Source of the DNA: JBNKZU01 sp050301795
GTDB lineage: Bacteria; Pseudomonadota; Gammaproteobacteria; Thiohalomonadales; Thiohalomonadaceae
Direction: 5' to 3'
DNA: 64,000 nucleotides
Assembly (NCBI GenBank): GCA_050301795.1
Contig: JBNKZU010000004.1
Span: 1 to 64,000 of the forward strand
Shown in pieces: positions 35,467 through 44,970 of the stretch (positions are counted from its first letter, which is position 1; every line of letters starts with the position of its first letter). The position numbers were made by a program, and so were the translations under genes. The notes below the pieces were generated by a model, which worked only from the letters and a program-made list of their open reading frames with translations, made no database searches and was not told where the DNA came from.

Positions 35467-36873
35467 ATGGATTTTTTACCGATTTTTATGAATGTAAACC
35501 AGCGTCGCGCCATTGTTGTCGGCGGTGGTGAGATCGCAGCTCGCAAGGCTGCGCTATTAGCTGAGGCTGGAGCAAACATTACCGTCGTCAGCCCTGAACT
35601 ATCTTCAGCAATGAAGCAGAAGGTTGATGCAGGTGAAGTGGAATATATTGCAAGCAGCTATAAGAGCGAACACTTGGACAATGCTGTGCTCGTCATTGCT
35701 GCAACCGATGATAGTCAAGTGAACAAAACCGTCTCAAACGATGCTCAATCGCGCTCTATACCAGTGAATGTGGTTGATGCGCCTGAATTGTGCTCATTTA
35801 TTATGCCGTCGATCATTGATCGTTCACCAGTTCAAATCGCCGTTTCAACAGGTGGTGCCTCACCGGTTTTGGCGAGATTACTTCGAGCACGCCTCGAAAC
35901 CGCAATTCCTGCTGCCTATGGTCGTTTGGCATCAATGGTTGATCAATTCCGTGAAAAGGTAAAAGCGCGGTTTCAGGATGTTAATGCCCGTCGCAATTTC
36001 TGGGAGGGGGTTATTCAGGGCGATATTGCAGAGCTGGTATTTGCCGGAAAAGATGCACAAGCCGAAAAAGAGCTTGAACAGGCGATTGCCGATGGCGGAG
36101 ACCAGAATGTTGGCGAGGTCTATCTGGTTGGTGGAGGCCCTGGGGATCCGGATCTATTAACATTTCGCGCCTTACGGTTAATGCAACAGGCTGATGTGAT
36201 TGTGCATGATCGTCTCATCTCTAAAGAGGTGCTCAATCTTTGTCGTCGTGACGCGGATCGTGTCTATGTAGGTAAAGAGCGCGATAACCATTCGGTGCCA
36301 CAGGATCAGATTAATCAACTATTAGTCGACTTAGCCAAAGAGGGTAAACGTGTCTGCCGTCTTAAGGGTGGGGATCCTTTTGTATTTGGCCGTGGTGGTG
36401 AAGAGATCGAAACGCTCTCTGCAAATGGGGTTAATTTTCAGGTCGTTCCTGGGATCACAGCCGCATTGGGTTCTTCAGCCTATGCTGGTGTGCCGTTAAC
36501 TCACCGTGACTATTCTCAGTCAGTGGTGTTTGTGACCGGACATCTTAAAGATGGCTCAATGAATCTCAACTGGAAGGGATTGGCACAACCGAAACAGACC
36601 ATCGTTTTCTATATGGGACTCAAAGGATTGTCAGTGATCTGTGAAAAGTTGATTGAACATGGCCTGCCATCGGACATGCCGATTGCATTAGTGCAACAGG
36701 CAACCACACCCCGTCAGCGCTACTTTACCGGGACATTAGCAACTATGCCTGAACTGATAGCAAATGAAGAGATAAAGCCGCCAACAATGATTATTGTGGG
36801 CGAGGTTGTGAACCTGCATGATCAATTAAACTGGTTCCGATCTGAGGCGATGATCGCAAGGGGTGAAGAGTAA
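35467..36873 (+). CDS. cysG: Siroheme synthase CysG (trifunctional)
   Basis: A 468-residue fusion. The N-terminal half (MDFLPIFMNVNQRRAIVVGGGEIAARKAALL; CSFIMPSIIDRSPVQIAVSTGG; ASPVLARLLRARLE) is precorrin-2 dehydrogenase/ferrochelatase; the C-terminal half from about 215 (GEVYLVGGGPGDPDLLTFRALR, DRLI, RLKGGDPFVFGRGGEE, GITAALG) is uroporphyrinogen-III methyltransferase. It makes siroheme for sulfite and nitrite reductases. The ATG at 35467 gives the normal N-terminus; a TTG two codons earlier is also open. A rhodanese gene converges on it. Confidence 0.95.
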   Translation: MDFLPIFMNVNQRRAIVVGGGEIAARKAALLAEAGANITVVSPELSSAMKQKVDAGEVEYIASSYKSEHLDNAVLVIAATDDSQVNKTVSNDAQSRSIPVNVVDAPELCSFIMPSIIDRSPVQIAVSTGGASPVLARLLRARLETAIPAAYGRLASMVDQFREKVKARFQDVNARRNFWEGVIQGDIAELVFAGKDAQAEKELEQAIADGGDQNVGEVYLVGGGPGDPDLLTFRALRLMQQADVIVHDRLISKEVLNLCRRDADRVYVGKERDNHSVPQDQINQLLVDLAKEGKRVCRLKGGDPFVFGRGGEEIETLSANGVNFQVVPGITAALGSSAYAGVPLTHRDYSQSVVFVTGHLKDGSMNLNWKGLAQPKQTIVFYMGLKGLSVICEKLIEHGLPSDMPIALVQQATTPRQRYFTGTLATMPELIANEEIKPPTMIIVGEVVNLHDQLNWFRSEAMIARGEE

Positions 36874-36896
36874 GCCTAAGCAGATACAGATGTGGA

Positions 36897-37364
36897 TTAT
36901 GCAGCAGGGCGCTTTTGATCATCCCTAATACGTGTCGCCAGAACCTCGTCAGCATCGTCGATATCGACCGCTTCACCATTGATATTATTCAGAGGTTGCT
37001 CGTAGTCATTCCAGCCGCGGACACCGGTTTTAAGTGATGCGAGCTTTTTATATCCCATGCGTTTCATGGTGTAGGCCGCCAGAACACTGCGATTGCCAGA
37101 GCGACAGATTACGATGATTTCACGGTTGCGAGCCTGAGCAAGTTCAGGAACCGTCTCTTCATAATCCCACTCACAGGCAGTCTCAAGAATGCCTCTGGGG
37201 ACATTGATCGAGCCTGGAATATGGAGCTGTTCAAATTCGTAAGGTTCACGGACATCCAGAAGCAGAATGTCGTCGTTAGCGGCGATCTTCTCTTCAAGAT
37301 CCCATGGAAAGACCTCTTCGATTTCAGGAAGGCATTCGGCGATTAGGTCTGTAAAGTGTTTCAT
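36897..37364 (-). CDS. Rhodanese-like domain protein
   Basis: A 155-residue single-domain rhodanese. The persulfide-forming cysteine is in IIVICRSGNRSVLAA, and the domain starts LLLDVREPYEFEQLHIPGSINVPRG. There is no signal peptide. Single-domain rhodaneses shuttle sulfane sulfur in the cytosol, which fits sulfide oxidation here. It is convergent with cysG. Confidence 0.9.
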   Translation of the reverse strand: MKHFTDLIAECLPEIEEVFPWDLEEKIAANDDILLLDVREPYEFEQLHIPGSINVPRGILETACEWDYEETVPELAQARNREIIVICRSGNRSVLAAYTMKRMGYKKLASLKTGVRGWNDYEQPLNNINGEAVDIDDADEVLATRIRDDQKRPAA

Positions 37365-37472
37365 TGAGTGTGTAACCTGTATTAGATATCGTTAATACTA
37401 AATAATTGTGCAATATTACTGGTTTTCAACCAATGACTCAAAGCTGTGTTGTCGTAAAATCAAGGTAAATCT

Positions 37473-37856
37473 ATGAGTATCGAAAAAACGATTCCGATCG
37501 AGCAGATCACAATCGGTTCAGAACCTAAAGAGAACATGGAGGAGAGCGGCTGTGAAAAGCGCGAGCCTTATGTATTGATGGTGCTTGGCGATAGTATGGA
37601 GCCGGAGTTCATGAATGAAGAGATTATTGTCATTGAACCAGATCTACCCCCCAAGAATGGCTCTTACGTCATCGCCCATCACAATGATGAATATACCCTG
37701 CGCCAGCTATTAATTAAGGATCAGCAGTGGATCATTCATGCGCTGAACCCAAACTATCCTGATCAAGTACTATCCGGGCCGGAAGCTGTTCACGGCGTGA
37801 TCACACAAAAGAAGAGTCCAGGCGGACGTAAGAATCGTAAAAATTACGAATACTAA
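37473..37856 (+). CDS. S24/LexA-like domain protein lacking the catalytic lysine
   Basis: A 127-residue protein with only the LexA/UmuD-type C-terminal fold: YVLMVLGDSMEPEF contains the serine (Ser41), and KNGSYVIAHHNDEYTLRQLL aligns with the LexA strand that carries the catalytic lysine, but Arg77 takes its place. There is no helix-turn-helix and no visible Ala-Gly cleavage site in the 30-residue N-terminus. Self-cleavage is therefore unlikely. The next gene starts 3 bp after the stop, so the two are co-transcribed. Confidence 0.75.
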   Translation: MSIEKTIPIEQITIGSEPKENMEESGCEKREPYVLMVLGDSMEPEFMNEEIIVIEPDLPPKNGSYVIAHHNDEYTLRQLLIKDQQWIIHALNPNYPDQVLSGPEAVHGVITQKKSPGGRKNRKNYEY

Positions 37857-37859
37857 ACC

Positions 37860-38324
37860 ATGTCAGAAATACCGGAGAAGGGTGGAACCTATCTGCTCGT
37901 TATGAGATCTGAGCGCGAGGGGATTGCCCGAATCGGAAACAAGTTGGGGACACTTCATTACCAGAGAGGGTATTACTACTACATCGGGAGTGCCTTTGGT
38001 TCAGGGGGAGTTGGTCGACGCACTGCTCACCATCGACAGTTTTCAAAGCGCCCTCATTGGCATATTGATTATCTTCGTCATCACCTGCTGATTGTTGAGA
38101 TATGGTATAGCCTCGATCCTGAACATCGAGAACATCTTTGGGCAGAATGCCTCGCCGGTTTTAGAGGTGTGTCGATACCGCTTAAAGGATTTGGATCCTC
38201 AGATTGTAGTTGTGAAACACATCTGTTTTATTCAAAACAGAAAAGAAGTTTCAATCGCTTTAGAAGAGATGTACGCAGTCGCGTTACTGCACATAAACCT
38301 TTTTATCACTTTATTAATGCGTGA
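37860..38324 (+). CDS. GIY-YIG-like DUF123 protein
   Basis: A 154-residue DUF123 domain protein: GTYLLVMRSE, GKLGTLHYQRGYYYYIGSA-type core (here NKLGTLHYQRGYYYYIGSAFG), RRTAHHRQ, HWHIDYLR, and late cysteines in GFGSSDCSCETHLFY. The family is related to GIY-YIG nucleases and is sometimes fused to endonuclease III, so a DNA-repair link is possible. Pairing with an S24-like gene supports that weakly. The C-terminus is basic. Confidence 0.82.
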   Translation: MSEIPEKGGTYLLVMRSEREGIARIGNKLGTLHYQRGYYYYIGSAFGSGGVGRRTAHHRQFSKRPHWHIDYLRHHLLIVEIWYSLDPEHREHLWAECLAGFRGVSIPLKGFGSSDCSCETHLFYSKQKRSFNRFRRDVRSRVTAHKPFYHFINA

Positions 38325-38855
38325 GGATAACTAATCTATTTCCAATACGGTTGAATTAGTGTGCTTTATAGATTCTGCCATTCAATGTTGGAGCGGTGAA
38401 TGGTGGTAAGGATAAAGACCATGTAACCAGTACTAAACAGACTCTGTTCTCATTTTCTTCATAAAACCAGTACCTTTTGTTGTTGAGGATTATCTGATTC
38501 CAATTACTGGTTTAATTGATGATGCAAAACCTGAACGTACCCTTGCACAGATATAGTTCAATATCTGTTTAACAAAAGCCCCTTCCATATTATTAGTCAT
38601 TGCAATCATAACAATGGGTTGTTCCTGATTTTTGTAATAATTAATCACTTACGTATTGAGTTCTTTTTCAATGAACGATGGTTATAACCCTATACACACT
38701 ATCAGACATTAATCGATTGGATTAAATACAAGTCACGACAAAGGATATGTGAAAAAACACTGGACTTTAAAAAAGAGGGTGTCATCAGCGTTTTAGATCC
38801 TATACTTTTTACAATAACATCATTGATTTAAATCATCATAACCAGAGAAAAAGAG
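38325..38855. other. Intergenic stretch before the hybrid kinase
   Basis: About 530 bp, AT-rich. It contains a degraded coding remnant (38465-38650) and a possible TATACT -10 box near 38808. No intact gene or RNA was seen. Confidence 0.5.
38465..38653 (+). pseudogene. Possible STAS-domain remnant
   Basis: In one frame the sequence reads PVPFVVEDYLIPITGLIDDA, then KPERTLAQI, a stop, FNICLTKAPSILLVIAIIT and a second stop. This pattern (hydrophobic strand, PxxGxIDxxxxxxxLxxI, then KAxxxxxxIxxIT) looks like the start of an RsbR/anti-anti-sigma STAS domain. With an internal stop and no start it would be non-functional. The match rests on eye-level similarity only. Confidence 0.35.
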
Positions 38856-41800
38856 ATGAAATATAGCTTTGGACAGGTTTTGGAAAAGCGATTAGGTCTG
38901 GAGTTTTCTCAGTTCCGTACATTAATGATTGCACTGATACTGATACTTATTGGTGCCTATAGTGCTGTATACATTATTGAACATCAAACCAGATCCAAGA
39001 TTGAAGATTCCCTCAAATCAGTATTGGAGGGGGCTGACAGGGCACTGTTAATTTGGTCAAAGGATCACAAGCTCAATGCCTTATCTCTCGCTAACACTGA
39101 CCAGGTTAAATCCTATACAAAGAAGCTCCTTCAGATTAAAAGAGACAAAGAGGCATTAATTGCCTCAGAACCAATGGCAGAGCTGAGAAAGTTCTTTAAA
39201 AACTTTCTCCAAAGTGGCCAGTACCGTGGGTTCTTTATTATTGATGCCAACAATCTCAATATTGCATCATCAAGAGATTCGAATGTGGCAATAACCAATC
39301 TGCTTATTGAGCAGCCAGACATCCTTAAGCGGTTATGGGCAGGAGAGGCAGTAGTCAGTCGTATACAGCACTCTGATGTGCCATTGAATGATGAACATCC
39401 TATTCAACAAAAGAATGCGGAAGAGACGGCTTTTGTGGGTGCGCCAATCACAAACAGGGATGGAGAGGTTATTGCGTTGCTTACATTGCGCTTTGATCCA
39501 CAAAAAAGTCTGTTCAATCTGCTTAGTCAGGCAAGAGTAGGGAAAACTGGTGAAACCTATGCCTTCGATTATAGAGGATTAATGCTGACCAATAGTCGTT
39601 TTGAGCAGGAGTTGATTGAATATGGCCTGCTGACAGACAGCATGACAAGTGCACTTCATGTAGAGATTCGGGATCCTGGCATCAATCTGAAAGAGAATAA
39701 ATATAAACCAACACCCAGAAAGCTTCCTATGACTAAGATGGCAAAAAGTGCCACTAATGGTATCAATGGTTCTGATATGGACGGTTACAGGGACTATCGA
39801 GGGGTTGATGTTGTTGGAGTATGGCTGTGGGATGAAGAGCTGGCGATGGGTATTACCACGGAGCAGGATAAGGATGAAGCGTACGGCATCTTCAATTTAG
39901 TGCGTTTGTTTATCTATGTTGGGGCAGTCGTTGCTGCAACCTTGATGATAGGTCTTACCTATGTCTTTGGTTTGGGGCGACGTAATGTACGTGAGGCACA
40001 AGCCCGCCTTAAGGCAATTGTTGATACTGCAGTTGATGGAATTGTGGTTATTAATCAAAACGGCGTGATTGAGAGCGCCAATCCTGCAGTTGAAGAGCTG
40101 TTTGGCTACCCCTCTTCAGTAATGATTAACAGCAACGTCTCTATGCTGATGCCAGAGCCATACCATCATGAACATGATGGTTATATCAAAAACTATCTCA
40201 ACACCGGTGAAGCTAAAATCATAGGCATCGGACGTGAAGTGGCTGCAAAAAAGGCTGATGGCACTATCATTCCAGTCGAACTGAGTATTACCCGATTAGC
40301 ACTGGATTCCGGACTTCACTTTGCTGGAATTATAAGGGATATCAGGCAGCGTAAGGAGTTTGAGCAAAAGCTTGTTGAAGAAAAACAATTCACACGCCTG
40401 GTGGTGGATTCATTACCTGGTCATATCACAGTATTGAATCACAAAGGTGTCATTGTATTTGTCAATGATACCTGGAAAAAGTTTGCCGATGAGAACGGCT
40501 TTAATCTTAAAAACTATGGAATTGGTACAAACTATGTGGATGTCACTCGGCAATCACATGGAGCTTTTGCAGAAGAGGCGCTGGAAGTCAGTGAACATCT
40601 AAGCAATATGTTACTGGGTAAAACCGATAGCTTTTCTATTGAGTATCCCTGTCACTCCCCGGATAGAAGTCGGTATTTTCAAATGCGCGCCTCGCGGTTT
40701 ATCCAAAATGGCAAACAGGCCATTGTTATCACGCATCTGGATATTACTGAGCGAGTGCTTGCAGAAGAGGCCATCATAAAAGAGAAAGAGGCCACTGAAA
40801 CCGCAAACAGTGTGTTGTCATTGACTCAGACTGCTCTTGAACGTACCCAAATAGCGGAGTTATGGGTCAGAACCAGAGATTTAAAGGTGATAAAGGCCAG
40901 TGATGAGGCATGTCGTCATCTGGGTTACACACGGGAAGAGCTGTTAACCATGACCTCACCACAGTTTGCTCCTGATGCGGCAACAAAAGATGCCGTTCAA
41001 CAGATGGCACAGGTAAAGAAACAGGGATGGGGTAGGTTTGAAACCACTCATATTAAGAAAGATGGAACAGTATTACCTGTTGAGGTCACCATCTCATATC
41101 GTGATAGCGATAATGAAGATGAGCAGATATATATTGTTTTTATTATGGATATTTCTGAACGTAAACAGGCTGAGGCAGAGATAATCACAGCCAGAGAAGA
41201 GGCTGAATCTGCAAATAGAGCCAAATCGGTATTCCTTGCAACCATGAGTCATGAGATTCGCACTCCACTCAATGGTATTGTCGGTACTATTGATATGTTG
41301 TCCCATACAAGCTTGCGTCAAAACCAGCGTGATCTGGTAAATACAGCTATGGATTCATCCCTTTCATTAATGACAATTATCGATGACGTACTCGATTTTT
41401 CAAAGATAGAAGCGGGTAAGTTCGAGTTACAGCCATCCACTTTTATGCTGAATGAAGTCATTGAGACAATGGCTGAGAACCTTCAGGCAGTAGCACGTAA
41501 AAAAGGTGTTGAGTTTATTATATTCAGTGATCCTCATATTCCACAGATAAATGGTGATCCTGTACGTTTAAGACAGGTGCTATACAACCTTGCCGGAAAC
41601 GCGATTAAGTTTTCATCAGGCATAAAGGATAGAAAGCCGCGTGTCTATGTCAGCAGTGTACTTGAGCATATCGAAAATGATAATGCCTATATTTGTTTTG
41701 AGGTAAAGGACAATGGCATTGGGATGGATCAAAAGGTGCAAAAACGCCTATTCCAGCCTTTTAATCAAGGGGAAGAGACGATATCCCGTCGCTTTGGAGG

Positions 41801-43196
41801 AACGGGTCTCGGTTTGGTAATTTCAAAACGATTACTGGAAATGATGGGCGGAAGCATTGAACTCAAGAGCAAGAAGAATGTGGGTTCCCACTTTACGGTT
41901 CATATCAAATTCCCCATTGCTGGAGCAGAACTATCCACTGACAATTCACTTTTAGATGGACTGAAAGTTCTTATGGTTCAAACAGACAGTGAGGCTAATC
42001 ACTTGTTAGCTACCTATCTCCAGTATGCCGGGGCAGAAGTCAGGCTAGTCAGGGAAGAGGATGTAAACAAAGGAAACATCAGGATTCCACATACACAAAA
42101 AGAGGTTATTGTGGTTCTTGATGCAAAAGGGGATTTCCGATTTTCCGAACAGCTCCAAGAGCAATTAAGAAATCAGATTATTGATGCTGAACTACGATTT
42201 GTCGTGGTGAGTCGAGGCCGTCGCCGTTATGCTCGGCCTTTAGGGGATGATGGTATGACGCTCGATCTTAATGCCATGCGAAGAAGCAGTTTTCTTAACG
42301 CAGTAGCGGTTGCTGCTGGTAGAGAGTCACCGATAATGTTAACTAGCTCAGATCAAACTGTGTTTGAGAAGAGTGTTATCACAGAAGAAGAGGCACTAAA
42401 GCGAGGTATGATTGCATTAGTGGTGGATGACAATACAACCAATCAAAATGTGATTAGACAACAGTTAAGAATGCTTGGTTATGTTGTTGATGTGGCGGGT
42501 AATGGAGAGGAAGCACTGGTTTACTGGAGAGATAAACGTTATCCGATTGTATTTACAGACTGCCATATGCCGGTGATGGATGGATACGATCTTTCCCGAA
42601 AAATTCGTAAAGAGGAGGGCTGTGAAGTACACACCTCTATTGTGGCTATTACTGCGGATGCTTTAAAAGGGACTGCCGAGAAATGTTTTGCAGCAGGTAT
42701 GGATGGCTATTTAACCAAACCGATGCAGTTAAAAGATCTCCAGAATGCGTTGGATAAATGGGGTGTTAAGGGACAAGTCACTGCCTCTACCACCAAAAAC
42801 AAATCTATATCCAATGCCAATACAAATGCCGAAGGTAAAAGTGCTGATGTAATCGACCCTGACTATATGAAAAACCTGCTGGGTATAGATGATCCTAAAA
42901 CACTTTACCAGTTTTATAACGATTTTCTTGAAAGTAGTATTCTGACCATAGAGCAGATTAATAGTGCAAATGATAATAAGCAGTTTGCAGAATTGGCACA
43001 GTTAGTACATAAAATTAAATCATCAGCCAAAACCATTGGTGCTTCAAAATTTACTGAGTGTTGCCAACAGTTAGAAAAGGCAGCCAAAAAGGAAAATCTA
43101 AATGAGGTTGAGCATTTAACTAGTCAATTGAATATACTGTATGCAGAAGTAGATAAGTGGATAGAAAATTTTCAGGCAAATCTAGTATGTGAATAA
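38856..43196 (+). CDS. Hybrid sensor histidine kinase (PAS-HisKA-REC-REC-Hpt)
   Basis: A 1446-residue membrane sensor. Two helices (about 22-41 and 350-372) enclose a Cache-like periplasmic domain; then come three PAS domains (about 383-495, 505-625, 655-770), HisKA with phospho-His799 (MSHEIRTPLNG), the ATPase domain (NAIKFS; DNGIGMDQ; GGTGLGLVIS), a degenerate receiver (about 1030-1140, lacking the acidic pair), a good receiver (VVDDNTTNQ; Asp1235 in FTDCHMPVMDG) and an Hpt domain with His1385 (LVHKIKSSAKTIG). It is a BarA/ArcB-like phosphorelay. The EAL response regulator starts 5 bp later and is the likely target. Confidence 0.93.
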   Translation: MKYSFGQVLEKRLGLEFSQFRTLMIALILILIGAYSAVYIIEHQTRSKIEDSLKSVLEGADRALLIWSKDHKLNALSLANTDQVKSYTKKLLQIKRDKEALIASEPMAELRKFFKNFLQSGQYRGFFIIDANNLNIASSRDSNVAITNLLIEQPDILKRLWAGEAVVSRIQHSDVPLNDEHPIQQKNAEETAFVGAPITNRDGEVIALLTLRFDPQKSLFNLLSQARVGKTGETYAFDYRGLMLTNSRFEQELIEYGLLTDSMTSALHVEIRDPGINLKENKYKPTPRKLPMTKMAKSATNGINGSDMDGYRDYRGVDVVGVWLWDEELAMGITTEQDKDEAYGIFNLVRLFIYVGAVVAATLMIGLTYVFGLGRRNVREAQARLKAIVDTAVDGIVVINQNGVIESANPAVEELFGYPSSVMINSNVSMLMPEPYHHEHDGYIKNYLNTGEAKIIGIGREVAAKKADGTIIPVELSITRLALDSGLHFAGIIRDIRQRKEFEQKLVEEKQFTRLVVDSLPGHITVLNHKGVIVFVNDTWKKFADENGFNLKNYGIGTNYVDVTRQSHGAFAEEALEVSEHLSNMLLGKTDSFSIEYPCHSPDRSRYFQMRASRFIQNGKQAIVITHLDITERVLAEEAIIKEKEATETANSVLSLTQTALERTQIAELWVRTRDLKVIKASDEACRHLGYTREELLTMTSPQFAPDAATKDAVQQMAQVKKQGWGRFETTHIKKDGTVLPVEVTISYRDSDNEDEQIYIVFIMDISERKQAEAEIITAREEAESANRAKSVFLATMSHEIRTPLNGIVGTIDMLSHTSLRQNQRDLVNTAMDSSLSLMTIIDDVLDFSKIEAGKFELQPSTFMLNEVIETMAENLQAVARKKGVEFIIFSDPHIPQINGDPVRLRQVLYNLAGNAIKFSSGIKDRKPRVYVSSVLEHIENDNAYICFEVKDNGIGMDQKVQKRLFQPFNQGEETISRRFGGTGLGLVISKRLLEMMGGSIELKSKKNVGSHFTVHIKFPIAGAELSTDNSLLDGLKVLMVQTDSEANHLLATYLQYAGAEVRLVREEDVNKGNIRIPHTQKEVIVVLDAKGDFRFSEQLQEQLRNQIIDAELRFVVVSRGRRRYARPLGDDGMTLDLNAMRRSSFLNAVAVAAGRESPIMLTSSDQTVFEKSVITEEEALKRGMIALVVDDNTTNQNVIRQQLRMLGYVVDVAGNGEEALVYWRDKRYPIVFTDCHMPVMDGYDLSRKIRKEEGCEVHTSIVAITADALKGTAEKCFAAGMDGYLTKPMQLKDLQNALDKWGVKGQVTASTTKNKSISNANTNAEGKSADVIDPDYMKNLLGIDDPKTLYQFYNDFLESSILTIEQINSANDNKQFAELAQLVHKIKSSAKTIGASKFTECCQQLEKAAKKENLNEVEHLTSQLNILYAEVDKWIENFQANLVCE

Positions 43197-43201
43197 GGAT
43201 C

Positions 43202-44428
43202 ATGTTCTCAAAACATAAAGACAAGACAGTGATGGTGGTAGATGATGAGATGTTTATTCTCAAGACTACCGAAGCCGTATTAAAAAGACTTGGATATAAT
43301 AATATCCTTCTGGCCAACTCGGCAGAAGAGGCACTTCAATGTCTAAACAGTGCCAATCCTCCGATAGGACTTATTATTAATGATCTAAACATGCCGGATA
43401 TTGATGGTGTTGAGCTATTAAGAAAATATGATGAGTCAGGTTATGAAGGTGACGTCGTTCTTTTTAGTGGTGAGGATCAGCAAACACTAAAGATGGCTGA
43501 AAACCTTGCGAGAGCCCGGAATCTTTCGGTATTGGGTGCTATATCCAAACCACTTGAGCCAATAAAATTTTCTGAGGTTCTGAATAAAGAAGGAACATCT
43601 AAAAAAACAAAATATAAAAGTAGTGCCAAAATTATTGATTACGAGGTGATGAGTAAAGCCATCGATGCAGGAGAGATAGAACCCTGGTTTCAACCCAAGG
43701 TTGATATCGTTAGTAAAGAGGTGGTTGGTGTCGAAGCACTGGCAAGATGGAATAGTACTGAGTTGGGTCAGGTATTTCCTGATACCTTTATTCCAGCCGC
43801 TGAAGAGCTCGGTTTAATCGATAAAATGACCTTCTCTCTCATCAGAAAGGTTAGCCAATACGCTAAAAACTGGAGAGAAGCCGGGATCCATCTAAAAGTA
43901 GCTGTGAATATCTCCATGGATAGTCTCAGCAATCTGGATTTTCCTGAACAATTGGATCAGTTGTTAAAGGATGACTCCGGGGCACTAAAAGATCTTCAAC
44001 TTGAAGTGACTGAAAGCAAGTTGATGGAGGATCTGTTACAACCCCTTGAGGTTTTATTGAGATTACGTCTTAAACGTATAGAGCTGTCCATTGATGATTT
44101 TGGTACTGGACACTCCAATTTGACACAGCTACGCGATCTGCCATTTGATGAGCTAAAGCTTGATCGAAGCTTTATCCATGGGAATTCTGATGCTGAGCGC
44201 TCGAAAGCGATTCTTGAGTCTAGTGTTGAGATTGGGAAAAAGCTCAATATGAGTATCGTTGCTGAAGGTGTAGAAACATTGGAAGAATGGATTCAGGTTG
44301 AAAAACTGGGCTGTGATCAGGTACAGGGTTATTTCATTGCTAAACCGATGCCGGCCGAGGATCTTATTCAATGGATCAAGAAGTGGCCACATCTTCGGGA
44401 AACCCTGTTTACAGTTAATAACAAATGA
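43202..44428 (+). CDS. Response regulator with EAL phosphodiesterase domain
   Basis: A 408-residue protein: a receiver (VVDDEMFILKTTEAV; acceptor Asp in INDLNMPDIDG, about 63) and an EAL domain from about 160. The motifs EALAR, VAVNISMDSL, LEVTESKLMED, IDDFGTGHSN, LKLDRSFIHG, IVAEGVETLEEW and QGYFIAKPMP are all kept, so it should hydrolyse cyclic di-GMP. There is no GGDEF domain. Its start lies 5 bp after the hybrid kinase, so stimulus sensed by the kinase probably lowers c-di-GMP, affecting attachment or motility. Confidence 0.93.
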   Translation: MFSKHKDKTVMVVDDEMFILKTTEAVLKRLGYNNILLANSAEEALQCLNSANPPIGLIINDLNMPDIDGVELLRKYDESGYEGDVVLFSGEDQQTLKMAENLARARNLSVLGAISKPLEPIKFSEVLNKEGTSKKTKYKSSAKIIDYEVMSKAIDAGEIEPWFQPKVDIVSKEVVGVEALARWNSTELGQVFPDTFIPAAEELGLIDKMTFSLIRKVSQYAKNWREAGIHLKVAVNISMDSLSNLDFPEQLDQLLKDDSGALKDLQLEVTESKLMEDLLQPLEVLLRLRLKRIELSIDDFGTGHSNLTQLRDLPFDELKLDRSFIHGNSDAERSKAILESSVEIGKKLNMSIVAEGVETLEEWIQVEKLGCDQVQGYFIAKPMPAEDLIQWIKKWPHLRETLFTVNNK

Positions 44429-44538
44429 GCAATTGAGATGTGTTGCCGAGTAACTGGTAAGAGCGATCAGTCGTAAAAGTATCACTGATACCTTTTCTTC
44501 AAGTGTCAACCTGAAAAAAAAGATCGCATGAATTCAGT

Positions 44539-44970
44539 TCAGGTGTTTTGTCCATCTCTTGCTGCCTTGTAGAGTTCGCTATCAGGATGTGGTTTATAGG
44601 CACCGTCTTCATCATGCATTTCACGACCTGTAACCGGGGGATTAAACGCACAAACCAGTCGCATATCTTCGGTGGCTCTTAGGAGATGTTCATCGTGGTT
44701 ATTTAGCGCATAGATTGTTCCGTCTTCTATGGGGTGGATCTTACCAGTGGCAAGGTCTTCAATCTCTCCGCATCCACCAACACAATAAACCGCTTCAAGA
44801 TGGTTTTTATACCATAGGTGTGTTTCAGTACCGGCAAAGATGATGGTTTCGTGAAACGAGAATCCCATGCCATCTTTATCCAGTAGTAGACGACGGCTAA
44901 CCCAGTTCCCGTTTTCAGCCTCGACATCTCTGTCAGTACCAATAATCTCTTTGAGTGTTCTAACGATCAA
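44539..44970 (-). CDS. ectC: Ectoine synthase
   Basis: A 143-residue cupin-fold EctC closing N-gamma-acetyl-diaminobutyrate to ectoine. It starts MIVRTLKEIIGTDRDVEAENGNW-like (first residues MIVRTLKEIIGT) and contains WYKNHLEAVYCVGGCGEIEDL, YALNNHDEHLLRA and FNPPVTGREMHDEDGAY, all family landmarks. Its start overlaps ectB by 11 bp, as the last gene of ectABC. Confidence 0.96.
   Translation of the reverse strand: MIVRTLKEIIGTDRDVEAENGNWVSRRLLLDKDGMGFSFHETIIFAGTETHLWYKNHLEAVYCVGGCGEIEDLATGKIHPIEDGTIYALNNHDEHLLRATEDMRLVCAFNPPVTGREMHDEDGAYKPHPDSELYKAARDGQNT

Noticed and set aside
38856..44428. Two-component genes as chemotaxis or sigma-factor control only
   Set aside because: The EAL domain keeps all catalytic motifs, so c-di-GMP breakdown is the more direct reading.
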